DNA of 64,000 nucleotides from Treponema sp. (GTDB taxonomy: Bacteria > Spirochaetota > Spirochaetia > Treponematales > Treponemataceae). Position 1 is the stretch's first letter. Every line of letters begins with the position of its first letter. The stretch is taken from NCBI GenBank assembly GCA_017651065.1, contig JAGCDP010000024.1:37818-101817 (forward strand), given 5' to 3'. The position numbers and the translations under genes were made by a program. Below, piece after piece: positions 18,034 through 26,848 of the stretch. Below the pieces are notes generated by a model, which saw nothing but the letters and a program-made list of their open reading frames with translations, was not told where the DNA came from and did not search any database.

Positions 18034-18708
18034 ATGGCAGAAACAGTAGTAAGACTTGAAAATGTAGTAAAAACTTACTCAATGGGCGAAAGCGAAGTTC
18101 ATGCTCTGCAGGGCATTTCTTTTAAAATAGAGCAGGGGGAATTTCTTTCTATAATGGGACCTTCGGGTTCCGGGAAATCTACCTGCATGAATATGATTGG
18201 CTGTCTTGACCGTCCAACTTCTGGTCTTGTAGAAATTAACGGAAAAGAAACTGCAAAGATGACAGAAAAGGAACTGGCGGTTTTGCGAAATCAGACTGTA
18301 GGTTTTGTTTTTCAGCAGTACCATCTTATTGCTTCTATGAATGTGCTTGAAAATGTTATGCTGCCCCTTAAGTATGCCCATGTAGAAAAAGCCCAAAGGG
18401 TAGAGAGGGCAAAAGAAGCGCTTGCAGCAGTAGGCCTTGGCGACCGAATGAAGCACCGTCCTCATGAACTTTCGGGAGGACAAAAGCAGCGTGTTGCAAT
18501 TGCAAGAGCCATGGTAACAAGACCAAGAATTCTTCTTGCAGATGAACCAACCGGTGCTTTGGACTCGGCAACCGGAAAACAGGTAATGGAGCTTTTTACA
18601 AAAATCAATAAAGAACAGGGAACAACAGTTATTATTGTTACCCACGACCCGCGTATTGGTGAGTCGACAAAAAGGTGCATAAAGATTCTGGATGGACAAC
18701 TTGTATAA
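18034..18708 (+). CDS. MacB/LolD-type ABC transporter ATPase
   Basis: A 224-residue ATPase energising the FtsX-type permease encoded next. Walker A GPSGSGKST (42-50), Q-loop FQQYHLI, signature LSGGQ (146-150), Walker B ILLADEP (166-172) and the switch His in VTHD are all present. The FVFQQYHLIASMNVLENVMLP region is typical of the MacB/LolD group. It begins 2 nt after the adaptor gene. Substrate is unknown; related systems export macrolides, peptides or lipoproteins. Confidence 0.93.
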   Translation: MAETVVRLENVVKTYSMGESEVHALQGISFKIEQGEFLSIMGPSGSGKSTCMNMIGCLDRPTSGLVEINGKETAKMTEKELAVLRNQTVGFVFQQYHLIASMNVLENVMLPLKYAHVEKAQRVERAKEALAAVGLGDRMKHRPHELSGGQKQRVAIARAMVTRPRILLADEPTGALDSATGKQVMELFTKINKEQGTTVIIVTHDPRIGESTKRCIKILDGQLV

Positions 18709-18710
18709 CT

Positions 18711-18771
18711 GTCATTGCGAGCGAAGCGAAGCAATCCACATTCTAGATTGCCGCGCTGCGCTCGCAATGAC
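18711..18771. repeat. Dispersed repeat family A inside the efflux operon
   Basis: Starts GTCATTGCGAGCGAAGCG and ends GCGCTCGCAATGAC, with arms able to fold into one hairpin. It sits between the ATPase and permease genes, just before the permease ribosome site (CAGGAG), so it may influence read-through or mRNA stability there. Confidence 0.85.
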
Positions 18772-18785
18772 ACAGGAGTTTTTTT

Positions 18786-19976
18786 ATGTGGGAAGATTTT
18801 ATAAACGCGCTCAATAACTTCAGGCGCAATAAGACAAGGACATTTCTTTCTCTGCTTGGTGTAATTATTGGCGTTGCTTCGGTAATTGTAATTACAAGTA
18901 TTGGTTCCAGTTCTACAAAGCAGGTTTCCGATTCCTTTGGCTCAACCGGGCTTGATATGGTAAGCCTTTCTTCGGGTGGAATGTTCCGGGGCCGAAATGC
19001 AGTTAGTCTGACCTTTAATGAGACCTTCCGTAATAATCTTTTTGAAAATGTAGAAAACATAAAAGAAATCTGGTACAAAAATTCCCTTAGTGCAACAATG
19101 ACTTATGGAGAAGTTTCGGGCTCGGTAAACTGCTCTGCTATAGAAACCGGCTACTTAGAGGCCTACAATATGGAGCTGGAAGAAGGGGGCCGCTTTTTTA
19201 ATGTAACCGACAACGAAGAAGGAACCCAAAAAATTATTTTGAATCATGATACAGCTTTAAATTATTTTCCGGCAGGAGATGCTCTTGGCAAAAAAATCCT
19301 TATTGTTGTAAACAGGGTTTCTTTTAGTTTTGAAATTATTGGAATTCTAAAAGAACAGACCATGGGCATGGAAAACGGCGCTGCCTTTATTCCAAAGGGT
19401 TTTTATACAAAAAAAATTGTTCCAAATGCTCAGGCAGCCCAGGTTATTGTACAGGTTACCTCCGAAGACAAGGCTTCTTCTGTTGTAACAAAAATCAAAG
19501 AATATTGCACCAGTCTTACCGGGACAGATACTTCTGTAAACGTTACCAGCATGCAGACTATGCTGGAACAGATAAGCAAAATTACTTCTACTCTGGCAGC
19601 CATGCTCAGTGCCATTGCGGCAATTTCTCTGCTCGTTGGTGGCATTGGAATTATGAATATAATGATTGTTACCGTAACCGAACGCAAACAGGAAATTGGA
19701 ATAAGAAAAGCTCTTGGAGCAAGCCCCGGGGCTATAAAGCAGCAGTTCCTGGTAGAGTCTGCCAGCATAACTTTAATTGGCGGATTTTTTGGAATAATAG
19801 TTGGAATTCTTTTGAGTTTTGCGGTGGAATATGTACAAAAGATTGCCTATGTAATAAATACCAATGCCTGTATTATTGCCTTTGTGTTCAGTGTGTTTGT
19901 AGGTATTTTCTTTGGATTGAACCCTGCAAGCAGGGCGGCTAAGCTGGATCCTGTTATTGCACTTAGTGGTGAGTAA
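18786..19976 (+). CDS. MacB-type FtsX-family ABC permease
   Basis: A 396-residue permease of the efflux pump: first helix at about 19-42 (RTFLSLLGVIIGVASVIVI), a periplasmic MacB core domain (about 45-255), then three helices (about 265-295, 320-350, 360-385). The motifs TVTERKQEIGIRKALGASPG and NPASRAAKLDPVIALSGE are hallmarks of the family. Together with the TolC-like protein, adaptor and ATPase it makes a complete tripartite exporter. The usual fused ATPase of Proteobacterial MacB is a separate gene here. Confidence 0.93.
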   Translation: MWEDFINALNNFRRNKTRTFLSLLGVIIGVASVIVITSIGSSSTKQVSDSFGSTGLDMVSLSSGGMFRGRNAVSLTFNETFRNNLFENVENIKEIWYKNSLSATMTYGEVSGSVNCSAIETGYLEAYNMELEEGGRFFNVTDNEEGTQKIILNHDTALNYFPAGDALGKKILIVVNRVSFSFEIIGILKEQTMGMENGAAFIPKGFYTKKIVPNAQAAQVIVQVTSEDKASSVVTKIKEYCTSLTGTDTSVNVTSMQTMLEQISKITSTLAAMLSAIAAISLLVGGIGIMNIMIVTVTERKQEIGIRKALGASPGAIKQQFLVESASITLIGGFFGIIVGILLSFAVEYVQKIAYVINTNACIIAFVFSVFVGIFFGLNPASRAAKLDPVIALSGE

Positions 19977-20044
19977 TGGATTGCTTCGCCCTTCGGGCTC
20001 GCAATGACCGTCATTGCGAGGAGCGTAGCGACGTGGCAATCCAC
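19977..20044. repeat. Dispersed repeat family A, two inverted copies
   Basis: TGGATTGCTTCGCCCTTCGG...GCAATGAC followed by GTCATTGCGAGGAGCG...GGCAATCCAC. It fills the entire gap between two convergent genes (efflux permease and the 566-residue protein) and probably terminates both. Confidence 0.85.
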
Positions 20045-20047
20045 GTA

Positions 20048-21748
20048 TTAATATCCGTCGCTCATCTCGCGGTTGGCATCTTTCTTACAAAGCTCATCAT
20101 AAACAAGTGAACGTCTGCGCAGGTCTTCCTTAAGCTCTTTAGGGAATGGCATATTGCGCCAGAAGATACCGCGAACGTCCTTTTCAAGACGCTGTACACC
20201 GGTAGATTCCTTTGTCATCCACAGGATGTAATCTTCAATAAAGAATTCCTTTACGTCGCCTTTAAGCTTAGCCTGGTCAAAGTGCTGGTAGTATTGACCG
20301 GTAAGACCTTCTTCCATCCAGTAGTAAGAAGCCTTTTCCTTTGCAACCTGCCAGCGTAAATCTGCAACAGCTGTAAGAACTGCAATGCGGAGGTCTTTTG
20401 GATACATTGGAACTACAATACGTCCACGGCTTGTTACACGGTTGTAGCGGTCAAATGGTTCCCAGCAGAAGCCTCTGTCGCCGTAAGTTGGAACAAGACA
20501 AACATAAGGAACAATTCTGTTCGGGATATTTTTATGAACACGGCAGAATACACCGGGATCAATTGATTCAATCCAGCGCATTACTTCAATTACGTTTTCG
20601 CGGGTTCCTGTTCCGTTTTCGGTACAGTGATAGAATTCGCGTGTGAAAATAGGGAACTGGTTACCACGACGACCAATTGTCATTTTTGCCATCTGGCGGA
20701 TTGTTTCAAATTCAACATTGATTGCACTTGTATCTACCTGAACAACCGGACCAGAATCCTGAATCTTATTCTGAACGCTGTCGTAAACACCTTTTGCTTC
20801 CTGGAATTCTGCAAGGGCCTTTGAAAGTTCCTTATCATTACGTGAAAGGCGGTGAAGCAAATCTGTAATTTCAGAGAAAAGCTTGCGCTGAGATTCTGAA
20901 AGGCCCTGTGTATGTGGTTCCATACCAATAATAGGGCTGTGCTGACACAAAGAATCAACTCGGTTTCTAAGCTCAACTTCAATCATTGAGCGTTCATTTT
21001 CTTTTATATGAAGAATATTTTCAGAGCTCTGAAGCTTTCCGGAGTTTTTAGATTGCAGCTGCATAAGGCGAGCCTGTTCTGCACTGGCGGCCTGTTCCGG
21101 TGAAAGGTTTCTCTGTGGAGTTTTCTTTTCATCGGTCATTGAGTTCTTCATACGGCCCGAAGCAATTTCCTTAAACCATTCATCTACATAAAGAACAGGT
21201 TCCTGAGGCTTGTTTTCAAAAATTATACGTGAAAAGAAATCCTTTTGTTCTGCCTTAAAAAGTGAAGGAAGAAGAACACCGAATCTCATGAGCATGCGTT
21301 TTGGCATTGGCAGGTTGATGTCTGCCATTTTTGGTGCCATTCCGCGAAGAAGTTCCCAATAACAGGTAACTATCTGCTGACGGTAAACTGCACGGTCTTT
21401 TGGATCCTGACAGGTAAGATATTTAGAAAGCACCTGATGAACACGCTGGGCCGACTGATTTTCGTTTGTAAGAACTGTTTTATAATATTTTGGATCTTCG
21501 TAGACATTTGAAGGACTGTCATTTTTAAGCTTTTCAAGAGGAGCAAATTCCTTGAGGCTTAAGTTTACTTCATGAATGCCACCGCTTCCTGTAGTGTGAG
21601 TATGTGATTCTGAAGAATTTTTAGAAAGTAAATTAGGATTAAAGGAATCCGATGCACTTGGCATGTTATCAATATCTTCGATAGATACTGATGATTCTGT
21701 ATTTGCTAACAATGCAGCAATTTCCGGATCCAATTCTGCTTCTGCCAT
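20048..21748 (-). CDS. Spirochaete conserved protein of unknown function
   Basis: A 566-residue soluble protein that I do not recognise. No signal peptide or membrane helix is seen. The N-terminus (1-80) is acidic and polar; about 225-325 is predominantly helical and charged, possibly coiled coil (HIKENERSMIEVELRNRVDS); the C-terminal 200 residues are compact and aromatic-rich (RIVVPMYPKDLRIAVLTAVA; then DLRWQVAKEKASYYWMEEGL). The ATG at 21748 is preferred because GGGAG lies 10 nt upstream; a start at 21772 would add 8 residues. It is divergent from argD. No neighbours suggest a role. Confidence 0.75.
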   Translation of the reverse strand: MAEAELDPEIAALLANTESSVSIEDIDNMPSASDSFNPNLLSKNSSESHTHTTGSGGIHEVNLSLKEFAPLEKLKNDSPSNVYEDPKYYKTVLTNENQSAQRVHQVLSKYLTCQDPKDRAVYRQQIVTCYWELLRGMAPKMADINLPMPKRMLMRFGVLLPSLFKAEQKDFFSRIIFENKPQEPVLYVDEWFKEIASGRMKNSMTDEKKTPQRNLSPEQAASAEQARLMQLQSKNSGKLQSSENILHIKENERSMIEVELRNRVDSLCQHSPIIGMEPHTQGLSESQRKLFSEITDLLHRLSRNDKELSKALAEFQEAKGVYDSVQNKIQDSGPVVQVDTSAINVEFETIRQMAKMTIGRRGNQFPIFTREFYHCTENGTGTRENVIEVMRWIESIDPGVFCRVHKNIPNRIVPYVCLVPTYGDRGFCWEPFDRYNRVTSRGRIVVPMYPKDLRIAVLTAVADLRWQVAKEKASYYWMEEGLTGQYYQHFDQAKLKGDVKEFFIEDYILWMTKESTGVQRLEKDVRGIFWRNMPFPKELKEDLRRRSLVYDELCKKDANREMSDGY

Positions 21749-21863
21749 TATTCTGTTGCTCCCATAAAACAATTATCTCTATATTATAGTATTTCATTAT
21801 ATCATATAATTATTGAATTTCCACTAAAAAAGTGCCATAATCGCAGAAAGCGAGGAATAAAAT

Positions 21864-23039
21864 ATGGAAAAAAAGATTCTGAACAACTACCGGTCGTTTG
21901 ATGTCGTTTTCACTAAAGGAAAAGGCTCAACAATGTGGGATGTAAATGGTAAAAAGTACATCGATTTCCTTTCAGGCATTGGCGTAAACTGCCTTGGACA
22001 CAATTATAAACCACTTGTAAAGGCAATTTCAGATCAGGCTAAACGGCAGCTCCATATTTCCAACTATTTTCTCAGCGATATTGGTCTTGTTTTTGCAGAC
22101 GAACTTTTAGCAATTACAGGCTTTGAAAAAGGATATTTTGGTAACTCAGGCGCAGAAGCTAACGAAGCTGCAATTAAGCTTGCAAGAAAGTATGGTCAGC
22201 TCAACGGTGGTTCTAAGCGCAAGACAATCATAACTTTGGAAAACTCCTTCCACGGAAGAACTCTTGCAACACTTACAGCAACTGGTCAGGAAAAATTCCA
22301 TGCAGAATGCTTTGCACCTTATCCGGAAGGCTTTAAGACAATTAAGGCAAATGATTACGAAGCAATCAAAACTGCTTTTGACGATACAACAGCCGCACTT
22401 TTTATTGAATGTATTCAGGGAGAAGGCGGTGTAAACCTTATAGATGCCGAATGGGCTAAGGCTGCTGCAGACGCTGCACGCAAAGCTGGTGCAATTGTTA
22501 TGGCAGATGAAGTTCAGACTGGTATTGGACGTACAGGTACTTTCCTTGCAAGCGACTTCCTTGGATTTAAACCTGAAGTTGTTACTCTTGCAAAAGGAAT
22601 TGCAGGTGGCATTCCAATGGGAGCATGCCTCTTCCGCGGTAAGGCTGCAGATGTTTTTGTAGCAGGAGACCATCAGTCTACATTTGCAGGAAACCCTCTT
22701 GCATGTGCTGCAGGCTGTGTTGTTGCCGAAACTGTAAGCGATTTGAACTTCCTTGATAAGGTAAATAAAAAGGGTGAATATATCAGAAAGACTATTGCCA
22801 GTTGGAATATTCCTTTTATAAAAGAAGTTCGCGGACGTGGTCTTATGATTGGCTCACAGATTGACAGTTCAATTAATCCGGGCGACATAAAGGTGCGTTG
22901 TCTTGAAGAAGGCCTTTGCGTAACAACAGCCGGTTCTGACGTTGTACGATTCCTTCCGCCGTTGAATATCAGCGACAAAGAAATTGAAGAAGGACTTACA
23001 ATCTTCCGCAGGGTTCTTGGAGAATTTGCTGCAAAATAA
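21864..23039 (+). CDS. argD: Acetylornithine aminotransferase family enzyme (ArgD-like)
   Basis: A 391-residue class III PLP-dependent aminotransferase. The cofactor lysine is Lys244 in VTLAKGIAGGIPMGA; phosphate-binding GNSGAEANEAAIKLAR (93-108), SFHGRTLATLTATGQ, and ADEVQTGIGRTG (213-225) are intact. The length and motifs fit N-acetylornithine/succinyldiaminopimelate aminotransferase in arginine and lysine synthesis, though other omega-aminotransferases look alike. The ribosome site is GAGGA. No other arginine-synthesis gene is present in the window. Confidence 0.87.
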   Translation: MEKKILNNYRSFDVVFTKGKGSTMWDVNGKKYIDFLSGIGVNCLGHNYKPLVKAISDQAKRQLHISNYFLSDIGLVFADELLAITGFEKGYFGNSGAEANEAAIKLARKYGQLNGGSKRKTIITLENSFHGRTLATLTATGQEKFHAECFAPYPEGFKTIKANDYEAIKTAFDDTTAALFIECIQGEGGVNLIDAEWAKAAADAARKAGAIVMADEVQTGIGRTGTFLASDFLGFKPEVVTLAKGIAGGIPMGACLFRGKAADVFVAGDHQSTFAGNPLACAAGCVVAETVSDLNFLDKVNKKGEYIRKTIASWNIPFIKEVRGRGLMIGSQIDSSINPGDIKVRCLEEGLCVTTAGSDVVRFLPPLNISDKEIEEGLTIFRRVLGEFAAK

Positions 23040-23042
23040 AAA

Positions 23043-26000
23043 ATGCACCATCGCGCCGTAAAAAACAGATTTTTGTTTTTAACTATTGTTCTCTTTTGCG
23101 CAAAGCTTTTTTGCGGCGAGATGGCAATTCCCCGTTCTGTTTATGTAATTTCTACAAAATATTTTGATTTTCTTTTTCCGCTCGAAAAGGAACAGACTGT
23201 AAGGTTTCTTGCCGAACAGGCAGATGATATTTATCTTAATGCAAAACAAACCTTCAACTGCGATTATGATATCAGGACTATAGTAGTTGTTTCTCCGGAT
23301 TCAGATACACTTTCGGTAAAATATACTGCTTCTCCGTATAACCGCATTGTAATTTTTGATGCCGTTGGGCGACTTGAAGCAAGCTCGTATGCAAGCGGAT
23401 TACTTGATTTATTTGCACATGAAGTTGGAAGGGCAGTAAGTCAGTCAATCCGTTCTAAACCAATGGCGTTTCTTTCAAAGTATTTTTTAGGTGACTCTTT
23501 CCAGCCGGCAGGCCTTCTTAATGTACCGTACTCTTTCCTTGAAGGAGCAGTTTATGCAGAAGACGAAAAAAGCATGTCTGGCATTTTGTATGACAACTGG
23601 AATCTTGAACTTTTAATGCAGGCTAAGCTTGAAAATAAATTTCCATCACTTTTGCAGGTGTCCGGCGCCTATGATATTTATCCGGTAAATAGAATTGACT
23701 ATATTGCCGCCGCTGCTTTTTATGCATATATTCAGCAGCTGTGGGGAATAGAAAAATTCGGAGAATACTGGCAGGAATGCGGAAAGCTGAATTTCTTTAA
23801 GTTAGATAAAGGAATTTTTCGCAAGGTTTATGGAGAAGAAGTTACAAAGGTCTGGCAGGATTTTATAGAAGCAATACCTGTTCCGGAAGTTTCGGCACAG
23901 GAAGAAGAAAAGACAAAACAGTTTTTTAAAACAGATTACGATTCAAATTACAAATATATTGTAAGTACAAATTATGGTCTTGTCTGGTACGATGAATTAA
24001 AGGAAGAGGTTGATATTTCCGGCTTTTATGATTATCAGAGTATTAAGCAGCTTCTTTTTCTTGCAAATAATATTACAAATCTTACAGTTTCTCCCGACGG
24101 ACGCTTTCTTGTAGTTTCGCATGTTCAGGGTGGTATCCGCGAAAAATTTGAACATGACCTTGTGCGTATTTATGATTTAAAAGAACGAAAATTCCTTTCT
24201 GAAAAATACGAAATGCGTGACGGTTCAATTGTGCGGCTAGAAGACGGAAGATTTGCTGTTGCCGGAAACTATGTTGATGACGGTTATTCCTGCCTGCAGA
24301 TTTATGAATCGCCTGTGCTTGATTCTTTGCTTGGGTTTGAATGCGATGTTTATAAAGGTCTTGTTTATTCAAGGAAGTTTGAAAGCAATGTAATTCCTTA
24401 TAGTCCTGTTGCTCTTGGAAAAAATCATTTTGCGTGTCTTTTGAACAGCAGCAACGAATGGTACATAATGCTTTCTGATATTACACCAGAACTTTCTGCA
24501 GGCGGACAGAATGATGAAGATTTTTATACAATCTCTGTGGGCGGGAACAATGAAAGCTTTGCCGAAGTATTGAAAATCCGTAATTTGCGTTATGCCGATT
24601 ATGTTGAAGTTTCAGGTAAAAAAAGCGACAGAGATAAAAACTTCTGCCTGTTATATGATTATGTTCTTCAAAATGAAACTTCGTTTGTTCGTACCGGCTG
24701 GCTTTTCTTTGATAAAAATTCAATTCCGTTAAGGTCTCTTGTTTCCGGCTGCGACTATTATGGCGGTATGAATTGCGGGGCAATGTTTGACTGTAAGCTT
24801 TATTATTCTTCGCAGCGATTTGATTATTCTGAATTAAAATATGTTTCGCTTAATGATATTCCGCTGGAAGAAGCAAAGATTTCGTATTCTGCAGGCCCTA
24901 TGCCAACAACTGCGGTTCCTGAGCCAACAACTGCGGTTCCTGAGCCTGTCGAAGGAACATATCAAGAATCCCTTGAACTAAAAAAATACTCTCCATTCAA
25001 ATATATGTACAAAGGTTCATTTTCTTTCTTCATGCCTGTGCGCGATATAACGCTTGATGAAGGAATAAAACGGGAACCTGGTCTTGGTGCAATCTTTGAA
25101 ACACAGTCAGATCCTTTTTCGAATAACGAGCTTCTTATTTCTGCAGCAAAAGGTTTTGTACCGCTTGATTTTGAACAGATTTTTAATGCAGATAAAAAGA
25201 AACTGGATGAGCTTAATGCGCAGAAAATTGAATTAAGCAAGGATGCAGCTTTTGCAATTTATTTTAAAAACACATCTACTCCTGCAGACATTGTTGCTTC
25301 CGGTGTGTTTAAGTTTAATGAATCGGGTGAATATACTCTTTCTGCCTTCAGCGATATTGTGTTCAGTCTTCCGCTTGCCATGACATTCAGACGGCTTACT
25401 TTTGACGTATCGCTTGCATTTAATGCTTCTACAACTTATTGGGATGTTACACAGACAGAGCGTTTCCCGAATCTTACAGACTGGCCTTCGCTTTCAAAAT
25501 CATACAGACAATGGCAGAGCACTGCAGGCCTGCTGTATTCAAATATTCATCAGTATGGAATCTCTCCGTTGAAAAAGGTTGGAATTGCAGCCGGAGTAAA
25601 ATTAATTTCTTCGTGGGAATGGGGTAATTGGAATCCTTATCAGATAAACGCTGGAATATATGGCACAGGTGAAATTCCATTTTTAATGCCGGTACAGAAT
25701 TATAAAAATATCATTTTATGTCTGCCAACTACAGTTCACGCAGAATTGTTTTATACAAACGGAAAAGCCGTAGATGCTTATGCACAGCTTATGCTTTCGG
25801 GAATGGAAATTCAAAACGGTTTCTGGCGATTGTATTTTCCGCGAGCAGGCCTTTATTTAGGTTACGATATAGCCCTTGAATACGACACTGCAACAGTACG
25901 TCTGCCGGATCTTCGCCACCTGGAACGCTTTTATGATGTATTTGCCCACTGCACTTTAAATGACAGCGTTTATGTAAAATTAGATTTTGGGTTGACCCCG

Positions 26001-26108
26001 GTAATAGGAAAGTTTTCGAAGGTTCAGTTCCAGTCCTCACTGCGGTTAGAAAAATATCTGCGCAGCGAAGAATGGAAACTGAAGTTTGATATTGATATTA
26101 AGTATTAA
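23043..26108 (+). CDS. Large exported spirochaete protein with degenerate peptidase-like N-domain and probable beta-rich C-domain
   Basis: A 1021-residue exported protein, starting 3 nt after argD. Residues 1-25 are a signal sequence. Residues about 30-270 resemble the peptidase-MA/gluzincin layout: LFAHEVGRAVSQ at 124-135 occupies the HExxH position and PYSFLEGAVYAEDE the later EGxA position, but the second His is Arg130, so activity is doubtful. About 290-610 are beta strands resembling a propeller. A Pro/Thr/Glu linker near 625-640 (PTTAVPEPTTAVPEPVEG) comes from the family-C repeat. The C-terminal 300 residues alternate hydrophobic and polar and end in FDIDIKY, as outer-membrane barrels do. 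Function unknown. Confidence 0.75.
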   Translation: MHHRAVKNRFLFLTIVLFCAKLFCGEMAIPRSVYVISTKYFDFLFPLEKEQTVRFLAEQADDIYLNAKQTFNCDYDIRTIVVVSPDSDTLSVKYTASPYNRIVIFDAVGRLEASSYASGLLDLFAHEVGRAVSQSIRSKPMAFLSKYFLGDSFQPAGLLNVPYSFLEGAVYAEDEKSMSGILYDNWNLELLMQAKLENKFPSLLQVSGAYDIYPVNRIDYIAAAAFYAYIQQLWGIEKFGEYWQECGKLNFFKLDKGIFRKVYGEEVTKVWQDFIEAIPVPEVSAQEEEKTKQFFKTDYDSNYKYIVSTNYGLVWYDELKEEVDISGFYDYQSIKQLLFLANNITNLTVSPDGRFLVVSHVQGGIREKFEHDLVRIYDLKERKFLSEKYEMRDGSIVRLEDGRFAVAGNYVDDGYSCLQIYESPVLDSLLGFECDVYKGLVYSRKFESNVIPYSPVALGKNHFACLLNSSNEWYIMLSDITPELSAGGQNDEDFYTISVGGNNESFAEVLKIRNLRYADYVEVSGKKSDRDKNFCLLYDYVLQNETSFVRTGWLFFDKNSIPLRSLVSGCDYYGGMNCGAMFDCKLYYSSQRFDYSELKYVSLNDIPLEEAKISYSAGPMPTTAVPEPTTAVPEPVEGTYQESLELKKYSPFKYMYKGSFSFFMPVRDITLDEGIKREPGLGAIFETQSDPFSNNELLISAAKGFVPLDFEQIFNADKKKLDELNAQKIELSKDAAFAIYFKNTSTPADIVASGVFKFNESGEYTLSAFSDIVFSLPLAMTFRRLTFDVSLAFNASTTYWDVTQTERFPNLTDWPSLSKSYRQWQSTAGLLYSNIHQYGISPLKKVGIAAGVKLISSWEWGNWNPYQINAGIYGTGEIPFLMPVQNYKNIILCLPTTVHAELFYTNGKAVDAYAQLMLSGMEIQNGFWRLYFPRAGLYLGYDIALEYDTATVRLPDLRHLERFYDVFAHCTLNDSVYVKLDFGLTPVIGKFSKVQFQSSLRLEKYLRSEEWKLKFDIDIKY
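24902..24955. repeat. Family-C repeat with 21-bp tandem duplication, in frame
   Basis: CCAACAACTGCGGTTCCTGAG is present twice, then CCTGTCGAAGG. It encodes PTTAVPEPTTAVPEPVEG inside the 1021-residue protein. This is the same pattern (a locally duplicated 5' part plus PE-P/L-VEG) as in the TPR lipoprotein at 12784. Confidence 0.85.
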
Positions 26109-26111
26109 TTA

Positions 26112-26182
26112 TAGATTGCTTCGCTGCGCTCGCAATGACAAAAGTCCGTCATTGCGAGGAGCGCAGCGACGAAGCAATCTAT
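26112..26182. repeat. Dispersed repeat family A, two inverted copies
   Basis: TAGATTGCTTCGCTGCGCTC...CAATGAC, short gap, GTCATTGCGAGGAGCGCAGC...GCAATCTA. It lies between two convergent genes (1021-residue protein and adk), a likely bidirectional terminator. Confidence 0.85.
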
Positions 26183-26811
26183 TACTTAAACAATTCTTTG
26201 AATTTACCCAAAAGCACGTCTGTTTCAATAGAAGCATCAAGGTCTGTGATTTTTCCCTTACCCTTGTAGAAGTTGATAAGAGGTTCTGTCTGTTCACGGT
26301 AAACATCCATACGGTGCATGATAGATTCCTGTTTGTCATCATCACGCTGATAGAGTTCGCCGCCACATTTGTCGCAAACACCTTCTACTTTTGGTGGAAG
26401 TGTAAGAACGTTGAAGTTTGCACCACAAGCCTTACATACACGGCGTGTAGAAAGACGGCGGATTACAATTTCATCCTGAATTTCAAAGTTTACAACCTTA
26501 ACATCATCAACAAGCTTTTCAAGCATTTCTGCCTGTGGAATTGTGCGTGGGAATCCGTCAAGAATGTATCCGTTTTTGCAGTCATCCTGTGCAAGGCGGT
26601 CTTTTACAAGTTCAAAAGTAAGTTCATCGCTAACCAAAGAACCTGAATCAATAATAGCCTTTACTTTAACTCCAAGTGGAGTCTGTGCTTTTATATTTGC
26701 ACGGAAAATATCTCCTGTAGAAATGTGAGGGATCTTGTAGTCTTCTGCAACCTTTACAGCAAGTGAGCCCTTTCCAGCTCCCGGTGGTCCCAAGAAAATA
26801 AAATTGTTCAT
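26182..26811 (-). CDS. adk: Adenylate kinase
   Basis: A 209-residue enzyme that interconverts AMP + ATP and 2 ADP in the cytoplasm. P-loop GPPGAGKGS (8-16), AMP-binding STGDIFR (31-37), DGFPRT (85-90) are present. The lid carries four cysteines (126, 129, 146, 149 in CKAC and CDKC), so it is the zinc-binding long form. The ribosome site is GGAGG. It sits alone, convergent with the preceding large gene; the stop lies at the edge of a family-A repeat. Confidence 0.96.
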   Translation of the reverse strand: MNNFIFLGPPGAGKGSLAVKVAEDYKIPHISTGDIFRANIKAQTPLGVKVKAIIDSGSLVSDELTFELVKDRLAQDDCKNGYILDGFPRTIPQAEMLEKLVDDVKVVNFEIQDEIVIRRLSTRRVCKACGANFNVLTLPPKVEGVCDKCGGELYQRDDDKQESIMHRMDVYREQTEPLINFYKGKGKITDLDASIETDVLLGKFKELFK

Positions 26812-26848
26812 TATTCGTTATCCTCCAATTAATATGTCTATATTTATT

